Positions 44,735-53,267 of a stretch of 64,000 nucleotides of DNA are shown here, one piece after another (positions within the stretch are counted from its first letter, which is position 1; the number at the start of each line of letters is the position of its first letter). The notes under the pieces were generated by a model, which was not told where the DNA came from, did no database searches, and was given only the letters and a program-made list of their open reading frames with translations. The stretch is taken from the NCBI RefSeq assembly GCF_015351595.1, contig NZ_JADKPT010000001.1:682001-746000 (forward strand), given 5' to 3'. Source of the stretch: Flavobacterium sp. LC2016-12 (GTDB lineage: Bacteria; Bacteroidota; Bacteroidia; Flavobacteriales; Flavobacteriaceae). The position numbers and the translations under genes are program-made.

Positions 44735-46405
44735 TTATTTTTTCTTAGAAAATGATGCCTGTAATTCTTCTGTGGCTTTCAGGGAGCTTAATTCTTCCTG
44801 TGCCGATTCGAATTCGTTTCTAAGTGCTTCTATATTGGCTTCCAGAACTCTGCGTTTGCGTTCAATTTCTCTGTCTTTACGACTAATTTCGTTCTGAAGC
44901 TTAATATCTGATATTGTTTTCTTGAATTTCTGAGTTTGTCTTGCAGTACCGGTCAGGATTCCGTTTGGACCTAGTTCTACATCCAGCAATTCAATTCCTT
45001 TACTGGTAATCACAAATTCCCTCACCTGATTGGAATGTCCCATTCCTCTCGCTTTGATAATAAAGATCCCGCGGTTTCTTTCGCCAATACCTTCCATATC
45101 GCGCACCGTGATCCAGGTATCGACTAATGACGACACGGATTCTTCAGCCAAATCGGGTCTGAAATTATCGGTTTGTTTATTTAAAGACGTAAAAAGAGCG
45201 GTTATATTGTGTGCTTTCAGCATATCAATAAGCCTAACCAGCATCGAACGTACTTCGTGTTCGCTTCCTACCGTGATCAAATTACTGATAGGATCAATAA
45301 TGATGGTAGTGGGTTGAAACTCTTTAATTAGTTTTCTAAGCGTTAGCAAATGCAATTCTAGGCCGTTTAATGAAGGACGGGAAGAATGGATTTGCAATGT
45401 TCCTTTTTTGATGTGTTTTTGAAGATCAATACCAATCGATCTCATATTACGCACCAATTGCTGTGGAGACTCTTCAAACGCGAAATAGATCGTTTTTTCG
45501 TTCTTTTCGCATTGTTCATTGGCAAAGTAACAGGCTACGGTTGTTTTGGCTGTTCCGGCTGTTCCTGAAATTAGGATATTGCTGCCACGGAAAAATCCAC
45601 CGCCATGAAACATATCGTTTAAGCCCGGAACTCCTGTCGAAACCACATCAGAACTTACTTCATTATCGAGTTTTAAAGACGTAATAGGCAATACTGAAAT
45701 TCCTTCTTCGTCAATTAGAAACGGATATTCGTTGGTTCCGTGAGTAGATCCTCTGTATTTTACGATTCGCAGTCTTCTCGTCGAAACCTGTTCGATTACA
45801 CGATGATCGAGTACGATAACGCAGTCTGAAACGTATTCTTCCAAGCCCTGACGGGTTAGGGTTGCTTCTCCGCGTTCTCCGGTTATGATTGCGGTTACGC
45901 CTTTGGCTTTAAGCCAATGAAATAAACGGCGCAGTTCGGCTCTCAGGATCGCCTGATTGTCCAGTCCTGCAAATAAGGATTCTATGGTATCTAATACTAC
46001 TCTTGTCGCTTTTACGGAATCAATAGCATAGCCTAATCGGATGAATAAACCATCGAGATCGTATTCGCCTGCTTCTTCAATCTCTGATCGCTCTACGCGC
46101 ACGTGATCGACTACGAGTTTTTTGTCTTTTTTTAGTTTTTCAATGTCGAAACCTAGTGATTTGACATTTAAGGTAAGGTCGTCCGACGGCTCTTCAAAAG
46201 ACATAAAGACCCCGGTTTCGTTATGATCGGTGATTCCTTTTATCAGGAATTGCATTGACATTAATGTTTTCCCACAGCCAGCACCTCCGCAGATTAAAGT
46301 AGGGCGCCCTTTTGGGAATCCTCCATTCGTAATCTCGTCCAGTCCGTCTACTCCGGTTGGAGTTTTGGGGAATATAAAACTTGGTGTTTTTGTTTTTTTC
46401 TGCAC
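44735..46405 (-). CDS. kaiC: KaiC-family double-domain RecA-like ATPase/kinase
   Basis: The 556-residue protein has two RecA domains. CI carries Walker A GGAGCGKT (40-47) and the catalytic pair E71-E72; CII carries GTAGTAKT (281-288) and E311-E312. The autophosphorylation site of cyanobacterial KaiC (S431-T432) lines up with S425-S426 in [11 protein letters not shown], so phosphorylation is possible but on two serines. The C-terminus (about 490-556) is a charged coiled coil instead of the cyanobacterial A-loop tail that binds KaiA, and no kaiA is present. It likely works as a KaiB-linked timer or stress switch feeding the kinase/receiver pair downstream. Confidence 0.93.
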   Translation of the reverse strand: MQKKTKTPSFIFPKTPTGVDGLDEITNGGFPKGRPTLICGGAGCGKTLMSMQFLIKGITDHNETGVFMSFEEPSDDLTLNVKSLGFDIEKLKKDKKLVVDHVRVERSEIEEAGEYDLDGLFIRLGYAIDSVKATRVVLDTIESLFAGLDNQAILRAELRRLFHWLKAKGVTAIITGERGEATLTRQGLEEYVSDCVIVLDHRVIEQVSTRRLRIVKYRGSTHGTNEYPFLIDEEGISVLPITSLKLDNEVSSDVVSTGVPGLNDMFHGGGFFRGSNILISGTAGTAKTTVACYFANEQCEKNEKTIYFAFEESPQQLVRNMRSIGIDLQKHIKKGTLQIHSSRPSLNGLELHLLTLRKLIKEFQPTTIIIDPISNLITVGSEHEVRSMLVRLIDMLKAHNITALFTSLNKQTDNFRPDLAEESVSSLVDTWITVRDMEGIGERNRGIFIIKARGMGHSNQVREFVITSKGIELLDVELGPNGILTGTARQTQKFKKTISDIKLQNEISRKDREIERKRRVLEANIEALRNEFESAQEELSSLKATEELQASFSKKK

Positions 46406-46429
46406 TTTATTTAAATATACTGTTTACTC

Positions 46430-46437
46430 AAATATAC
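46430..46437 (-). promoter_or_regulatory. -7 promoter element of the kai operon
   Basis: On the minus strand TATATTTG fits TAnnTTTG, 25 bases before the kaiC start. No clear -33 was found. Confidence 0.5.
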
Positions 46438-46644
46438 GTTTTCTTACAGAATTAACGATTAGTTTTTATTGAAAATTTAACAGCTGTTTAAAGGAAATGT
46501 CAAGAATTACGGGAAAATAAGGGTTTTGATTGATTTTAAATTGGAAATGGAGTTAAATTTTTGAGATTATGGATAGGGTTTGAGGTGGGGATTATGTAAG
46601 GTTTTTGGGGGAAGATGTAATGGCGGTTGTTTAGGGGGATTTTT

Positions 46645-46915
46645 AGAGGAAAGAGGCAAGAAGCAAGAGGCAAGAATTTAGAATATAGAATATAGAAAAT
46701 GGGAAATAGAAGAAAGAGGCAAGAAGCAAGAGGTAAGAAAATAGAATATAGAACATAGAATATAGAAAATAGAATATAGAAAATAGAAAATAGAAAATGG
46801 AAGAAAGAGGCAAGAAGCAAGATGCAAGAATTTAGAATATAGAGCATAGAAAATAGAGCATAGAAAATAGAGTATAGAAAATGGAAAATAGCAGAAAGAG
46901 GCAAGAAGAAAGATT
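46645..46915. repeat. Degenerate tandem repeats (GGCAAGAAGCAAGA and AATATAGA words)
   Basis: Blocks of AGAAAGAGGCAAGAAGCAAG alternate with blocks of repeated AATATAGA/AAATAGA. The higher-order block occurs about four times, and the same pairing of words recurs at 57451-57496. The 739-base gap 46406-47144 contains this, the kai promoter element, the CTGAAAC array and a terminator, but no gene. Confidence 0.85.
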
Positions 46916-46995
46916 TGAAATTTAAACTTTCATTTATAACCGGTTTAAGAAATAATCTATTTAAGAAATAATCTAATATAAAAACTGCTGCTTAA

Positions 46996-47066
46996 ATTGA
47001 AACTTGAAACCTGAAACCCGAAACCTGAAACCCGAAACCTGAAACCTGAAACTTGAAACCTGAAAC
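46996..47066. repeat. Tandem array of a 7-bp unit (CTGAAAC)
   Basis: About ten copies of CTGAAAC/CCGAAAC/TTGAAAC. The same unit occurs in a shorter array at 50665-50697 upstream of the thioesterase stop. Confidence 0.9.
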
Positions 47067-47088
47067 AAAACAAAGCAAAACCAAAAAA

Positions 47089-47125
47089 ACGAGACCATTT
47101 CCTAAAAAGAAACAATCTCGTTTTG
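47089..47125 (-). terminator. Terminator of the SDR gene
   Basis: AACGAGA and TCTCGTT stem with loop ACCATTTCCTAAAAAGAAAC-like sequence; it matches the terminator at 42418-42453 in both stem and loop. Confidence 0.75.
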
Positions 47126-47144
47126 CAATCAACTTAAAAAAAAA

Positions 47145-47954
47145 TTATCCGTGTGCTGCTACAGAAACGTCATTCCATTCTTCCCAGGTGGCTAGTTTTT
47201 GTTGATAAACTTGTTTGGCTAGTGGTAAAGCTACTTTTCCTAAGAATAGGCGTAGAGGAGGGTTTTCGGCTTCGACTAGTTTGATGATGGCCGGAACAGT
47301 AGCGCTTGTTTGTCCGAAAGTATCAGGATCATGTCCTTCTGCAATGGCTTTTTTAAGTCCGTCGTAAGCTTCAATTTTTTCGCTATTGAATCCGTTACCC
47401 CAGATATCGGTGAAATAACCGTTTGGTTCTACCAAAGTCACGTTGATTCCGAATTGTTTTACTTCCTGAGATAAGGTTTCAGTAAGACCTTCAACCGCAA
47501 ATTTAGAGGCATTGTAAAGACCTAAAACCGGTAAAGTGGTGATTCCTAAAATAGATGAAACCTGAATAATATGACCGCTTTGTTGTTTTCTCATAATAGG
47601 CAAAACAGCTTGTGTTAACCATAAAGTTCCGAAGAAATTGGTTTCGAATTGTGCTCTTGCTTCTTGTTCTGAAGCTTCTTCAACTGCACCGTTTAAAGCG
47701 TAACCTGCATTGTTGATCAGGATATCAATGGTCCCGAAATGTTGCTGTACTTTTTCTACTACTGCTAAAGATTCTGCGCGATTGTTTACGTCTAGTTTAA
47801 GAGGTAAAATAGCGTCTCCGTATTGCGCTTTTAAGTCGGCTAAGGTGTCGATATTTCTTGCTGTTGCAGCTACCTTGTATCCTTTTGCTAAAAATGCTTC
47901 TGCCCAGGCTCTTCCGAATCCTTTTGATGCTCCTGAAATTAAGATTGTTTTCAT
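47145..47954 (-). CDS. Short-chain dehydrogenase/reductase
   Basis: The 269-residue protein has the classical SDR Rossmann motif GASKGFG (8-14), NNAG (81-84), catalytic S133/S134, Y147 and K151 (YNASK). ARN at the end of beta-2 suggests NADP(H) preference. The substrate is unknown. The tetR gene upstream on the same strand is 222 bases away, and a TetR-type palindrome lies between them, so the enzyme is probably under that repressor's control. Confidence 0.92.
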   Translation of the reverse strand: MKTILISGASKGFGRAWAEAFLAKGYKVAATARNIDTLADLKAQYGDAILPLKLDVNNRAESLAVVEKVQQHFGTIDILINNAGYALNGAVEEASEQEARAQFETNFFGTLWLTQAVLPIMRKQQSGHIIQVSSILGITTLPVLGLYNASKFAVEGLTETLSQEVKQFGINVTLVEPNGYFTDIWGNGFNSEKIEAYDGLKKAIAEGHDPDTFGQTSATVPAIIKLVEAENPPLRLFLGKVALPLAKQVYQQKLATWEEWNDVSVAAHG

Positions 47955-48007
47955 AATTGTTACTTGTTAGTGGTGAAATGTGAAATGTGAGTTGTTAAAT
48001 GTTAATT

Positions 48008-48063
48008 GTTATATGTTAATCGTTATATGTTAATCGTTATATGTTAATCGTTATATGTTAATC
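48008..48063. repeat. Four perfect tandem copies of a 14-bp unit
   Basis: GTTATATGTTAATC is repeated four times without change. Immediately left (47970-48000) is a short GTGAAAT-type array. Both lie in the leader region of the SDR gene. Confidence 0.95.
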
Positions 48064-48142
48064 GTTTAACGGTTTATGCTTCCTTGGTAGCTATTGACCT
48101 TTGCCCCTTTGTAACTTTGCCTCTTTGAACCTTTTTTAAAAA

Positions 48143-48158
48143 GTGACCGAAAGGTCAT
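48143..48158. promoter_or_regulatory. TetR-type operator upstream of the SDR gene
   Basis: GTGACCGAAAGGTCAT is a near-copy of the palindrome at the tetR promoter (ATGACCGATTGGTCAT at 48792). It lies 189 bases before the SDR start, just downstream of the tetR stop. Confidence 0.65.
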
Positions 48159-48175
48159 TTTTAAAACAAAAAAAA

Positions 48176-48763
48176 TTAGAGACTGTTTTCCTCTATTGTT
48201 TTTTTGAGGGTTTTGACGATGATTTGCATTTTATCATTGTTGCCTGACATTCTTGAAATTAGGTGACCGCCTTCCATCATGGCGAAAATTACGGTGGCGA
48301 ACTCTCCGGCGTTCCAGTCTGGTTTAAATTCACCGTTGGCGATGCCTTTTTTGATGCTGCTTTCTAATAATTGCTGATTGTATTTTATGCCCTGATTGAT
48401 CTTTTCTTTTACAACAGGGTTGGTGTCATCGGCTTCTGTTCCGAAATTCAATAACGGACAGCCTCCGGTTAGGGGCGGATTTACCGCATTGCTGAAAAAA
48501 TCGATATACGTGAATAGTTCTTCTTTGGCTGTTTTGCTTTGGCTGATTTTAGCCATTAGTTTATCGCCTAATACTTTCATATTATGATCTACGGCGGCGC
48601 AGGCCAGAACTTCTTTGTTTTCAAAATGAACGTACATGCTGCCTTTGGACAATTTGGTTGCTTCCATAATATCGCTCATAGAGGTTGCTGCAATCCCTTT
48701 TGTGTTAAAGATGGGTGCTGCTTTATCGATGATGAATTGTCTGGTTTCTTCTCCTTTTGCCAT
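48176..48763 (-). CDS. TetR/AcrR-family repressor controlling the SDR gene
   Basis: The start is set at ATG 48763 (MAKGEETRQFIIDKAAP) because an earlier ATG (48787) lies inside the -7 promoter box. The 195-residue protein has the TetR helix-turn-helix (IAATSMSDIMEATKLSKGSMYVHFENKEVLA, about 25-55) and a C-terminal ligand domain with GGCPLLNFGTEADDTNPVV, a signature shared with the second TetR of this window (51282). The ligand is unknown. Operator-like palindromes occur at its own promoter and before the SDR gene. Confidence 0.92.
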   Translation of the reverse strand: MAKGEETRQFIIDKAAPIFNTKGIAATSMSDIMEATKLSKGSMYVHFENKEVLACAAVDHNMKVLGDKLMAKISQSKTAKEELFTYIDFFSNAVNPPLTGGCPLLNFGTEADDTNPVVKEKINQGIKYNQQLLESSIKKGIANGEFKPDWNAGEFATVIFAMMEGGHLISRMSGNNDKMQIIVKTLKKTIEENSL

Positions 48764-48784
48764 GATAGCTTTTATTTTACAGAA

Positions 48785-48807
48785 CAAATATATGACCGAT
48801 TGGTCAT
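48785..48807 (-). promoter_or_regulatory. tetR promoter with operator in the -7/-33 spacer
   Basis: On the minus strand the -7 box TATATTTG (48792-48785) directly adjoins the palindrome ATGACCGATTGGTCAT (48792-48807). A bound repressor would cover the spacer and block initiation, a typical autoregulation layout. Confidence 0.75.
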
Positions 48808-48915
48808 GTAATCTAATTTTTTATGATTTATTTGTGATTGCGTGAAATGTGAACTGTGAAATGGGACACGGATGACGCGGATTTAGGCAGATTTAGGCTG
48901 GTAAAAAAAAAGATC

Positions 48916-48998
48916 GCCACGAATTCACGATTTTTTTTATTACTATGCGCAATCATTCGTGAATTGCTTCGCCTGTTCACTATCGCTCGGGTCGTGGC
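48916..48998. repeat. Interrupted inverted repeat (GCCACGAATTCACGA)
   Basis: Left arm GCCACGAATTCACGA (48916-48930). The right arm is split into TTCGTGAATT (48956-48965) and CGTGGC (48993-48998) by about 27 bases of G+C-richer sequence. This looks like a palindrome into which another short segment was inserted. Confidence 0.65.
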
Positions 48999-49044
48999 TA
49001 TTTAAGCGTATAGAAACTAATCCTTTAAATCTGTGGTAAAAACT

Positions 49045-50595
49045 TTAATGATCAGAGAGTATAATATTTGTTTTTGGTTTTTTGGATTTGTTCATTACTA
49101 ACAATAATAGGGGCAAGGTGAGGGCGAAAAATAAGCCGACGAGGAAAAAAGCATCTCTGTAACTTAATAAGGAAGATTGTTTGGTTACGATGTTTTCCAT
49201 TAGTTTTAAGGCTTTTGCCCTTGCTTCGTTGTAGGCAAAACCTCTGTGTTGGAAATAACTGATGTAGGCGTTTATTCTGTCCATTGCGTTGGCGTTGTCT
49301 GGTGTTACGTTTGAAATTAATACGTTTCGGTGTTCAGCATAACGATGCGCGATATACGTGTTGATGATTGAGACACCAAAGGAACCGCCCAATTGTCGCA
49401 TCATATTGTTGAGGGCTGCGCCTTGTCCAACATCTTTATCGTCAAGTGAAGAGACGGCCAGCATTGTTAGCGGAACGGTTAACAAAGCCAATCCCAAAGC
49501 GCGGAAAATAAGCGCGGTTGCGACTTCAAAAGCGCTGGTGTCTAATGATATTCCGGACATTCTCCAATTAAAATAAATGAACAGCAGAAAACCAGTTGCG
49601 ATAATGAGGACAGGAGAAACACCTTTTTGCAGTAAAGTTCCACAGAGTTTTAGCGCGACCAAAGCAAACAAAGCACCCGGAAGCAAAAGTAATCCCGTTT
49701 GATAGGGCGAAAAACTCAAAAGACGCTGTGCCACAACGGGACTGATGTAAATCGAAATAAACATTCCGAAACCGGTAACGAAAGTCAGAATCGCAGCTAT
49801 ACTTAATGATTTGCTTTTCAGTACACGCAGATTCACGACGGGTTTATCGATTTTTAATTCCCAATAAATAAAAGCCAGTAAAGTGACTGTGGCAATGGCG
49901 GTTAAAACTACAATATAGCGGGTTTCGAACCAATCTTCGACTTCGCCTCTTTCAAGAACGGTTTGCAAGGCACCAACTCCGATGGCTAATAAGGTAATTC
50001 CGGTCCAGTCGACTTTTGAGCTTTCGGGTTTTACGGGTGGTTCTTTTAGTAGAAAATAACACGAAATCGCAACCAGAATTCCAATCGGAATATTAATTAA
50101 GAAAATCCACGGCCAGTCGTAATTCTCGGTAATATATCCACCCAGCGTTGGTCCGATCGTTGGTCCGATGAAAATTCCGGCTCCGAATAAAGCGCCGGCG
50201 GTAGATTGTTTGTCTTTCGGAAAAAGTTCAAAAACGACAACCTGAGAGATGGACAATAAAGCACCACCACCAATTCCCTGAAGAAATCTAAAAAAGACCA
50301 ACATCCAGATATTCGACGAATGCCCGCACATAAACGAACAAAACGTAAAAAGAATAATCGATCCGATATAATAATTGCGACGCCCCAAATTGGCGCTCAA
50401 AAAGCTCGTAATCGGAATGACAATAACATTGGCAATAGCATAAGCGGTAATGACCCAGGAAGTATCTTCCAGCGTCGCACCCAAATTCCCGCTCATGTGC
50501 GAAAGCGCCACATTGACAATAGAAATATCAATAAGCTCCATAATCGCGGCGAGGATTACGGTAAAGATGAGTAATTTTCGTTGTAGAGATGTCAT
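49045..50595 (-). CDS. EmrB/QacA-type multidrug exporter (MFS, DHA2 family)
   Basis: The start is placed at ATG 50595 (MTSLQRKLLIF); the longer frame from 50667 would include an operator palindrome and unlikely residues. The 516-residue protein has about 14 hydrophobic segments, the MFS loop motif (SANLGRRNYY), and motif C region (GPTIGPTLGGYITENYDWPWIFLINIPIG) of DHA2 exporters. It should use the proton gradient to export drugs or lipophilic compounds. No membrane-fusion partner (EmrA) gene is adjacent. It follows the thioesterase gene and has its own TetR-type operator. Confidence 0.92.
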   Translation of the reverse strand: MTSLQRKLLIFTVILAAIMELIDISIVNVALSHMSGNLGATLEDTSWVITAYAIANVIVIPITSFLSANLGRRNYYIGSIILFTFCSFMCGHSSNIWMLVFFRFLQGIGGGALLSISQVVVFELFPKDKQSTAGALFGAGIFIGPTIGPTLGGYITENYDWPWIFLINIPIGILVAISCYFLLKEPPVKPESSKVDWTGITLLAIGVGALQTVLERGEVEDWFETRYIVVLTAIATVTLLAFIYWELKIDKPVVNLRVLKSKSLSIAAILTFVTGFGMFISIYISPVVAQRLLSFSPYQTGLLLLPGALFALVALKLCGTLLQKGVSPVLIIATGFLLFIYFNWRMSGISLDTSAFEVATALIFRALGLALLTVPLTMLAVSSLDDKDVGQGAALNNMMRQLGGSFGVSIINTYIAHRYAEHRNVLISNVTPDNANAMDRINAYISYFQHRGFAYNEARAKALKLMENIVTKQSSLLSYRDAFFLVGLFFALTLPLLLLVMNKSKKPKTNIILSDH

Positions 50596-50606
50596 AATAA
50601 TATTTT

Positions 50607-50622
50607 TATACCAATCGGTATA
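50607..50622. promoter_or_regulatory. TetR-type operator before the MFS exporter gene
   Basis: TATACCAATCGGTATA, identical to the site at the tetR promoter (51901-51916), ends 12 bases before the exporter's start codon. Confidence 0.8.
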
Positions 50623-50664
50623 TTTTTGATTAAAAAAAAGCGTAACTATTTTATAAGCACATTT

Positions 50665-50697
50665 CAAACCTGAAACCTGAAACTTGAAACCTGAAAC
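50665..50697. repeat. Short CTGAAAC array
   Basis: Four to five copies of the CTGAAAC/TTGAAAC unit found also at 46996-47066. Confidence 0.85.
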
Positions 50698-50703
50698 AAA
50701 AAC

Positions 50704-51144
50704 TTAAAGTTCCTGTTTCACCAAATTCGTCTTAAATAAATTAGAGTACGCAGTCGCAATTAACCTCGTCTGGGCTTCGTTCCAGATTTCGCATTGCGCA
50801 TTCACGAATTGTCTTCCTTTTTTAATAATCGATGTTCTGGCGATAATGGTATCGCCCACACGCGCCGGAGCAAAATAATCAACATTTAGATTGATGGTGG
50901 TATAGAAATTCTGTTCATTCAAAGAAAACATCGTAGCACCAATACAATCGTCCGCAATAGCTGCAATAACACCTCCATGAAGTGATTTAACCGGATTTGA
51001 CATTTCTTCTCTGACTAAGTATTGAAAAGTAACACTTCCGTCTTCAGCGGCTAATACTATTGGTCGCATCCAAAGCATAAAAGGCGATGGCGAAGCGGTA
51101 AATTCTCTGTCGATGTGGTTTTGAAGTACTTGTAAACGTGTCAT
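50704..51144 (-). CDS. PaaI-type hotdog-fold thioesterase
   Basis: The 146-residue protein shows the hotdog thioesterase core with SLHGGVIAAIADDCIGATMFS (about 56-76), where the HGG and the Asp on the central helix are the usual catalytic features, and DYFAPARVGDTIIARTSIIKKGRQFVNAQCEIWN. It would hydrolyse an acyl-CoA. It belongs to one TetR-controlled group with the exporter downstream, which hints at a shared lipophilic substrate. Confidence 0.88.
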   Translation of the reverse strand: MTRLQVLQNHIDREFTASPSPFMLWMRPIVLAAEDGSVTFQYLVREEMSNPVKSLHGGVIAAIADDCIGATMFSLNEQNFYTTINLNVDYFAPARVGDTIIARTSIIKKGRQFVNAQCEIWNEAQTRLIATAYSNLFKTNLVKQEL

Positions 51145-51205
51145 TTTATTTTAGATTTTAGATTTTAGATTGTTGGATTTTAGATTGTTGGATTGTTGGA
51201 TTGGA
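51145..51205. repeat. Tandem array of 7-bp TTTTAGA/GTTGGAT units
   Basis: Copies of TTTTAGA merge into GTTGGAT copies, all with period seven, just upstream of the thioesterase gene. Confidence 0.8.
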
Positions 51206-51224
51206 ATTGACATTAAATATTTTT

Positions 51225-51240
51225 TATACCTATCGGTATA
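51225..51240. promoter_or_regulatory. TetR-type operator before the thioesterase gene
   Basis: TATACCTATCGGTATA differs from the other two sites by one base in the centre. It lies 80 bases before the thioesterase start. Confidence 0.8.
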
Positions 51241-51281
51241 TTTTATTTGATAAAAAAAGAAATATCCTTGAAATTATTGCT

Positions 51282-51872
51282 TTATTCTAATTCTTCTATA
51301 ATTTGAGTTACCGAAAGCATTACAGTGGACAAATCTTTTACATTTCCGGTTACTTTTGCAATCATAACGGCGCCTTCAATCAAAGCAATTATGGTCAAGG
51401 CTGTTCTTTCGACATCAATTGATTTGGCTTTGAATTCGCCTTCAAGAATGCCCTGCTCAATGAAATACATTATTTTTTCTTTCCAAAAGAGGATTACTCT
51501 TTCTACACTTTTTCGCAGTACAGGATGCGTATCATCTGCTTCTGATGCTGTGTTTAGAATCGGACAGCCGCCTTTTGTGACTCTTAAGTCATAATAATGA
51601 GAATACAAGCGTGGGTAAACTAATAATTTATTTTTGAAAGTCTTTTGTTTTTCGATTTCACTTCCAAAAGCATCCTGAAGTTTCTTGATGTTGTATTTAA
51701 AAGCAGCAAGGGCAACCTCATCTTTATTCTCAAAATTGCCATAAATACTTCCTTTTGTCAATCCTGTTGCCTCTGTAATATCACTCATAGATGTACCGCT
51801 GTAACCCTTTGTATTAAAAAGAGGAGCTGTTTTTTCTATGATAAACTGTTTGGTTCTTTCTGCCTTACTCAT
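51282..51872 (-). CDS. TetR/AcrR-family repressor of the thioesterase/exporter group
   Basis: The start is taken at ATG 51872 (MSKAERTKQFIIEKTAP) because the longer frame (51908) would run through the operator and -7 box. The 196-residue protein has the TetR helix-turn-helix (YSGTSMSDITEATGLTKGSIYGNFENKDEVA) and the same GGCPILNTASEADDTHPVL signature as the TetR at 48176, so the two are paralogs. Three matching palindromes (50607, 51225, 51901) mark its probable regulon. Confidence 0.92.
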   Translation of the reverse strand: MSKAERTKQFIIEKTAPLFNTKGYSGTSMSDITEATGLTKGSIYGNFENKDEVALAAFKYNIKKLQDAFGSEIEKQKTFKNKLLVYPRLYSHYYDLRVTKGGCPILNTASEADDTHPVLRKSVERVILFWKEKIMYFIEQGILEGEFKAKSIDVERTALTIIALIEGAVMIAKVTGNVKDLSTVMLSVTQIIEELE

Positions 51873-51894
51873 GATTTCGTATGATTTACGACTG

Positions 51895-51916
51895 CAAATA
51901 TATACCAATCGGTATA
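51895..51916 (-). promoter_or_regulatory. tetR promoter with overlapping operator
   Basis: The minus-strand -7 box TATATTTG (51902-51895) runs directly into TATACCAATCGGTATA (51901-51916). The arrangement is the same as at the other tetR gene. Confidence 0.8.
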
Positions 51917-52194
51917 ATTATTTATAATTTTTGTGAATTATTTTGATAAGCTAGTCAAAAAATGACATCAGAATTTTTAAGTAGATTGTAGGCAAAACAT
52001 TTGAAAGAAGGGAAATGTAAGTGTAAACAAATGTTGTTTTCTAAAGGTTTATTTTTTTTCGTTTTGCCTTCTAATTTTTCATTTTTTATTTAAATAAAGC
52101 ATCATAAATAAAATCGATAGTAGTTTTTTATTGTTTTGTTAGTCTGATACATATGTAGTTCTTTATAATGTGATACTTTATGTTATTTTTGAAT

Positions 52195-52800
52195 TTAAAA
52201 CTTATTAGGTTTGCTTACATATTTATTGTCTTTTACGAAAAATCTCCAGGGCAAAAAAGCGTCTTCCTGTGCGTATGCGACACCTATTCTTGGGGTTGCG
52301 GCTATGTCATTTTCTGAATATCGGATGCCGTGGTCTTCAATCCAGATTTCTTCTCCGCCTAAATCTTTTTGATTAAAAGTCTTGTCAATTCCTAAAGCTT
52401 TAGCCGCAGAACCGGGACCCGATGAAATAGCGCTTTTAGTGATCGGCATATTGCGTCGTAATTCCATTGTTTCTGTGCCAATCAGGGGCTCAATAGCCCG
52501 TATGAGCACAGCATGCGGTTCATTTTTAACGGAAGTTACGATATTGAATAAGTGATGAATGCCATAACATAAGTACACATAGGAGACGCCGCCTTCGCTG
52601 TACATGATTTCGGTTCGGTTGGTACGTCGGCCGCCGTAGGCATGGGAGGCTTTGTCTATTTCGCCAAAGTAGGCTTCAGTTTCTACGATTATACCTGCCG
52701 TTATTTGGCCTTCGATTTGAGTGAATACCACTTTTCCGAGCAAATCTTTGGCCAGAAAAAGGACGTCTTTATGGAGATAATAGGATAATGGTAACTTCAA
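52195..52800 (-). CDS. DNA-3-methyladenine glycosylase, AAG/MPG type
   Basis: The 201-residue protein matches the mammalian-type alkyladenine glycosylase family: AKDLLGKVVFT at the start, catalytic VETEAYFG (E42 or nearby as general base), DKASHAYGGRRTNRTEIMYSEGGVSYVYLCYGIHHLFNIVT and GPGSAAKALGI. It excises alkylated purines in base-excision repair. It appears to be a single gene; a terminator of the upstream small gene stands between them. Confidence 0.92.
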   Translation of the reverse strand: MKLPLSYYLHKDVLFLAKDLLGKVVFTQIEGQITAGIIVETEAYFGEIDKASHAYGGRRTNRTEIMYSEGGVSYVYLCYGIHHLFNIVTSVKNEPHAVLIRAIEPLIGTETMELRRNMPITKSAISSGPGSAAKALGIDKTFNQKDLGGEEIWIEDHGIRYSENDIAATPRIGVAYAQEDAFLPWRFFVKDNKYVSKPNKF

Positions 52801-52940
52801 AATGACTTAATTTAATACTTTAGTAAATGATTTTTAATTATATGATATTTAGTTTTTTATGATAAAATTAAAACTTGTCTTAGCTTAGTTTTTTTCTAAA
52901 ATAGCTTTATTTTGGAATTGCATTTTAAGGATTAAAAATA

Positions 52941-52970
52941 AAGAAGCTCAATTGTTTAATTGAGCTTCTT
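52941..52970 (-). terminator. Terminator after the small acidic protein gene
   Basis: AAGAAGCTCAATT/AATTGAGCTTCTT, a 13-bp perfect stem with a 4-base loop; on the minus strand a T-rich run follows. Confidence 0.85.
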
Positions 52971-53014
52971 CATGAAATAAATTTCAAATTTAGTTATTGC
53001 GACTAAGATTATAT

Positions 53015-53242
53015 TCAGGAATCAGATTTGTCTCTTTTATCAAAATCTTCATCTGAAAAATTTATAAGATCTTCATCTAAAGCGTCATCAAGAGCATCAT
53101 CAGGATTTTTGTCGGGTTCGGTTTCTAAGTCTTGTTTTAATCTTTTGTTTCTCTTTTTTTTACTGACAGAATGGATTAACTGTTCTTCCGGGTGAAAATT
53201 GCGATCGTCCAGACCGAAATCTTCGTTGATTTCTTTTGGCAT
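53015..53242 (-). CDS. Small acidic protein of unknown function
   Basis: The 75-residue product has a basic centre (SKKKRNKRLKQ) and a very acidic end containing a repeat (DDALDDALDED). It has no signal peptide or Cys. I do not recognise it. A clear terminator after it and a second tiny gene before it support that it is a real gene. Confidence 0.55.
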   Translation of the reverse strand: MPKEINEDFGLDDRNFHPEEQLIHSVSKKKRNKRLKQDLETEPDKNPDDALDDALDEDLINFSDEDFDKRDKSDS

Positions 53243-53267
53243 AATCTAAAGGTTTTATGGGTATTAA

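Noticed and set aside
42460-46405. A kaiA gene in the kai operon
   Set aside because: No frame of suitable length or composition remains between or beside the five genes.
46536-46904. Open frame of 122 codons on the minus strand
   Set aside because: It lies entirely in tandem repeats; the repeat words merely lack stop codons in this frame, giving a low-complexity Phe/Leu/Tyr/Ser string.
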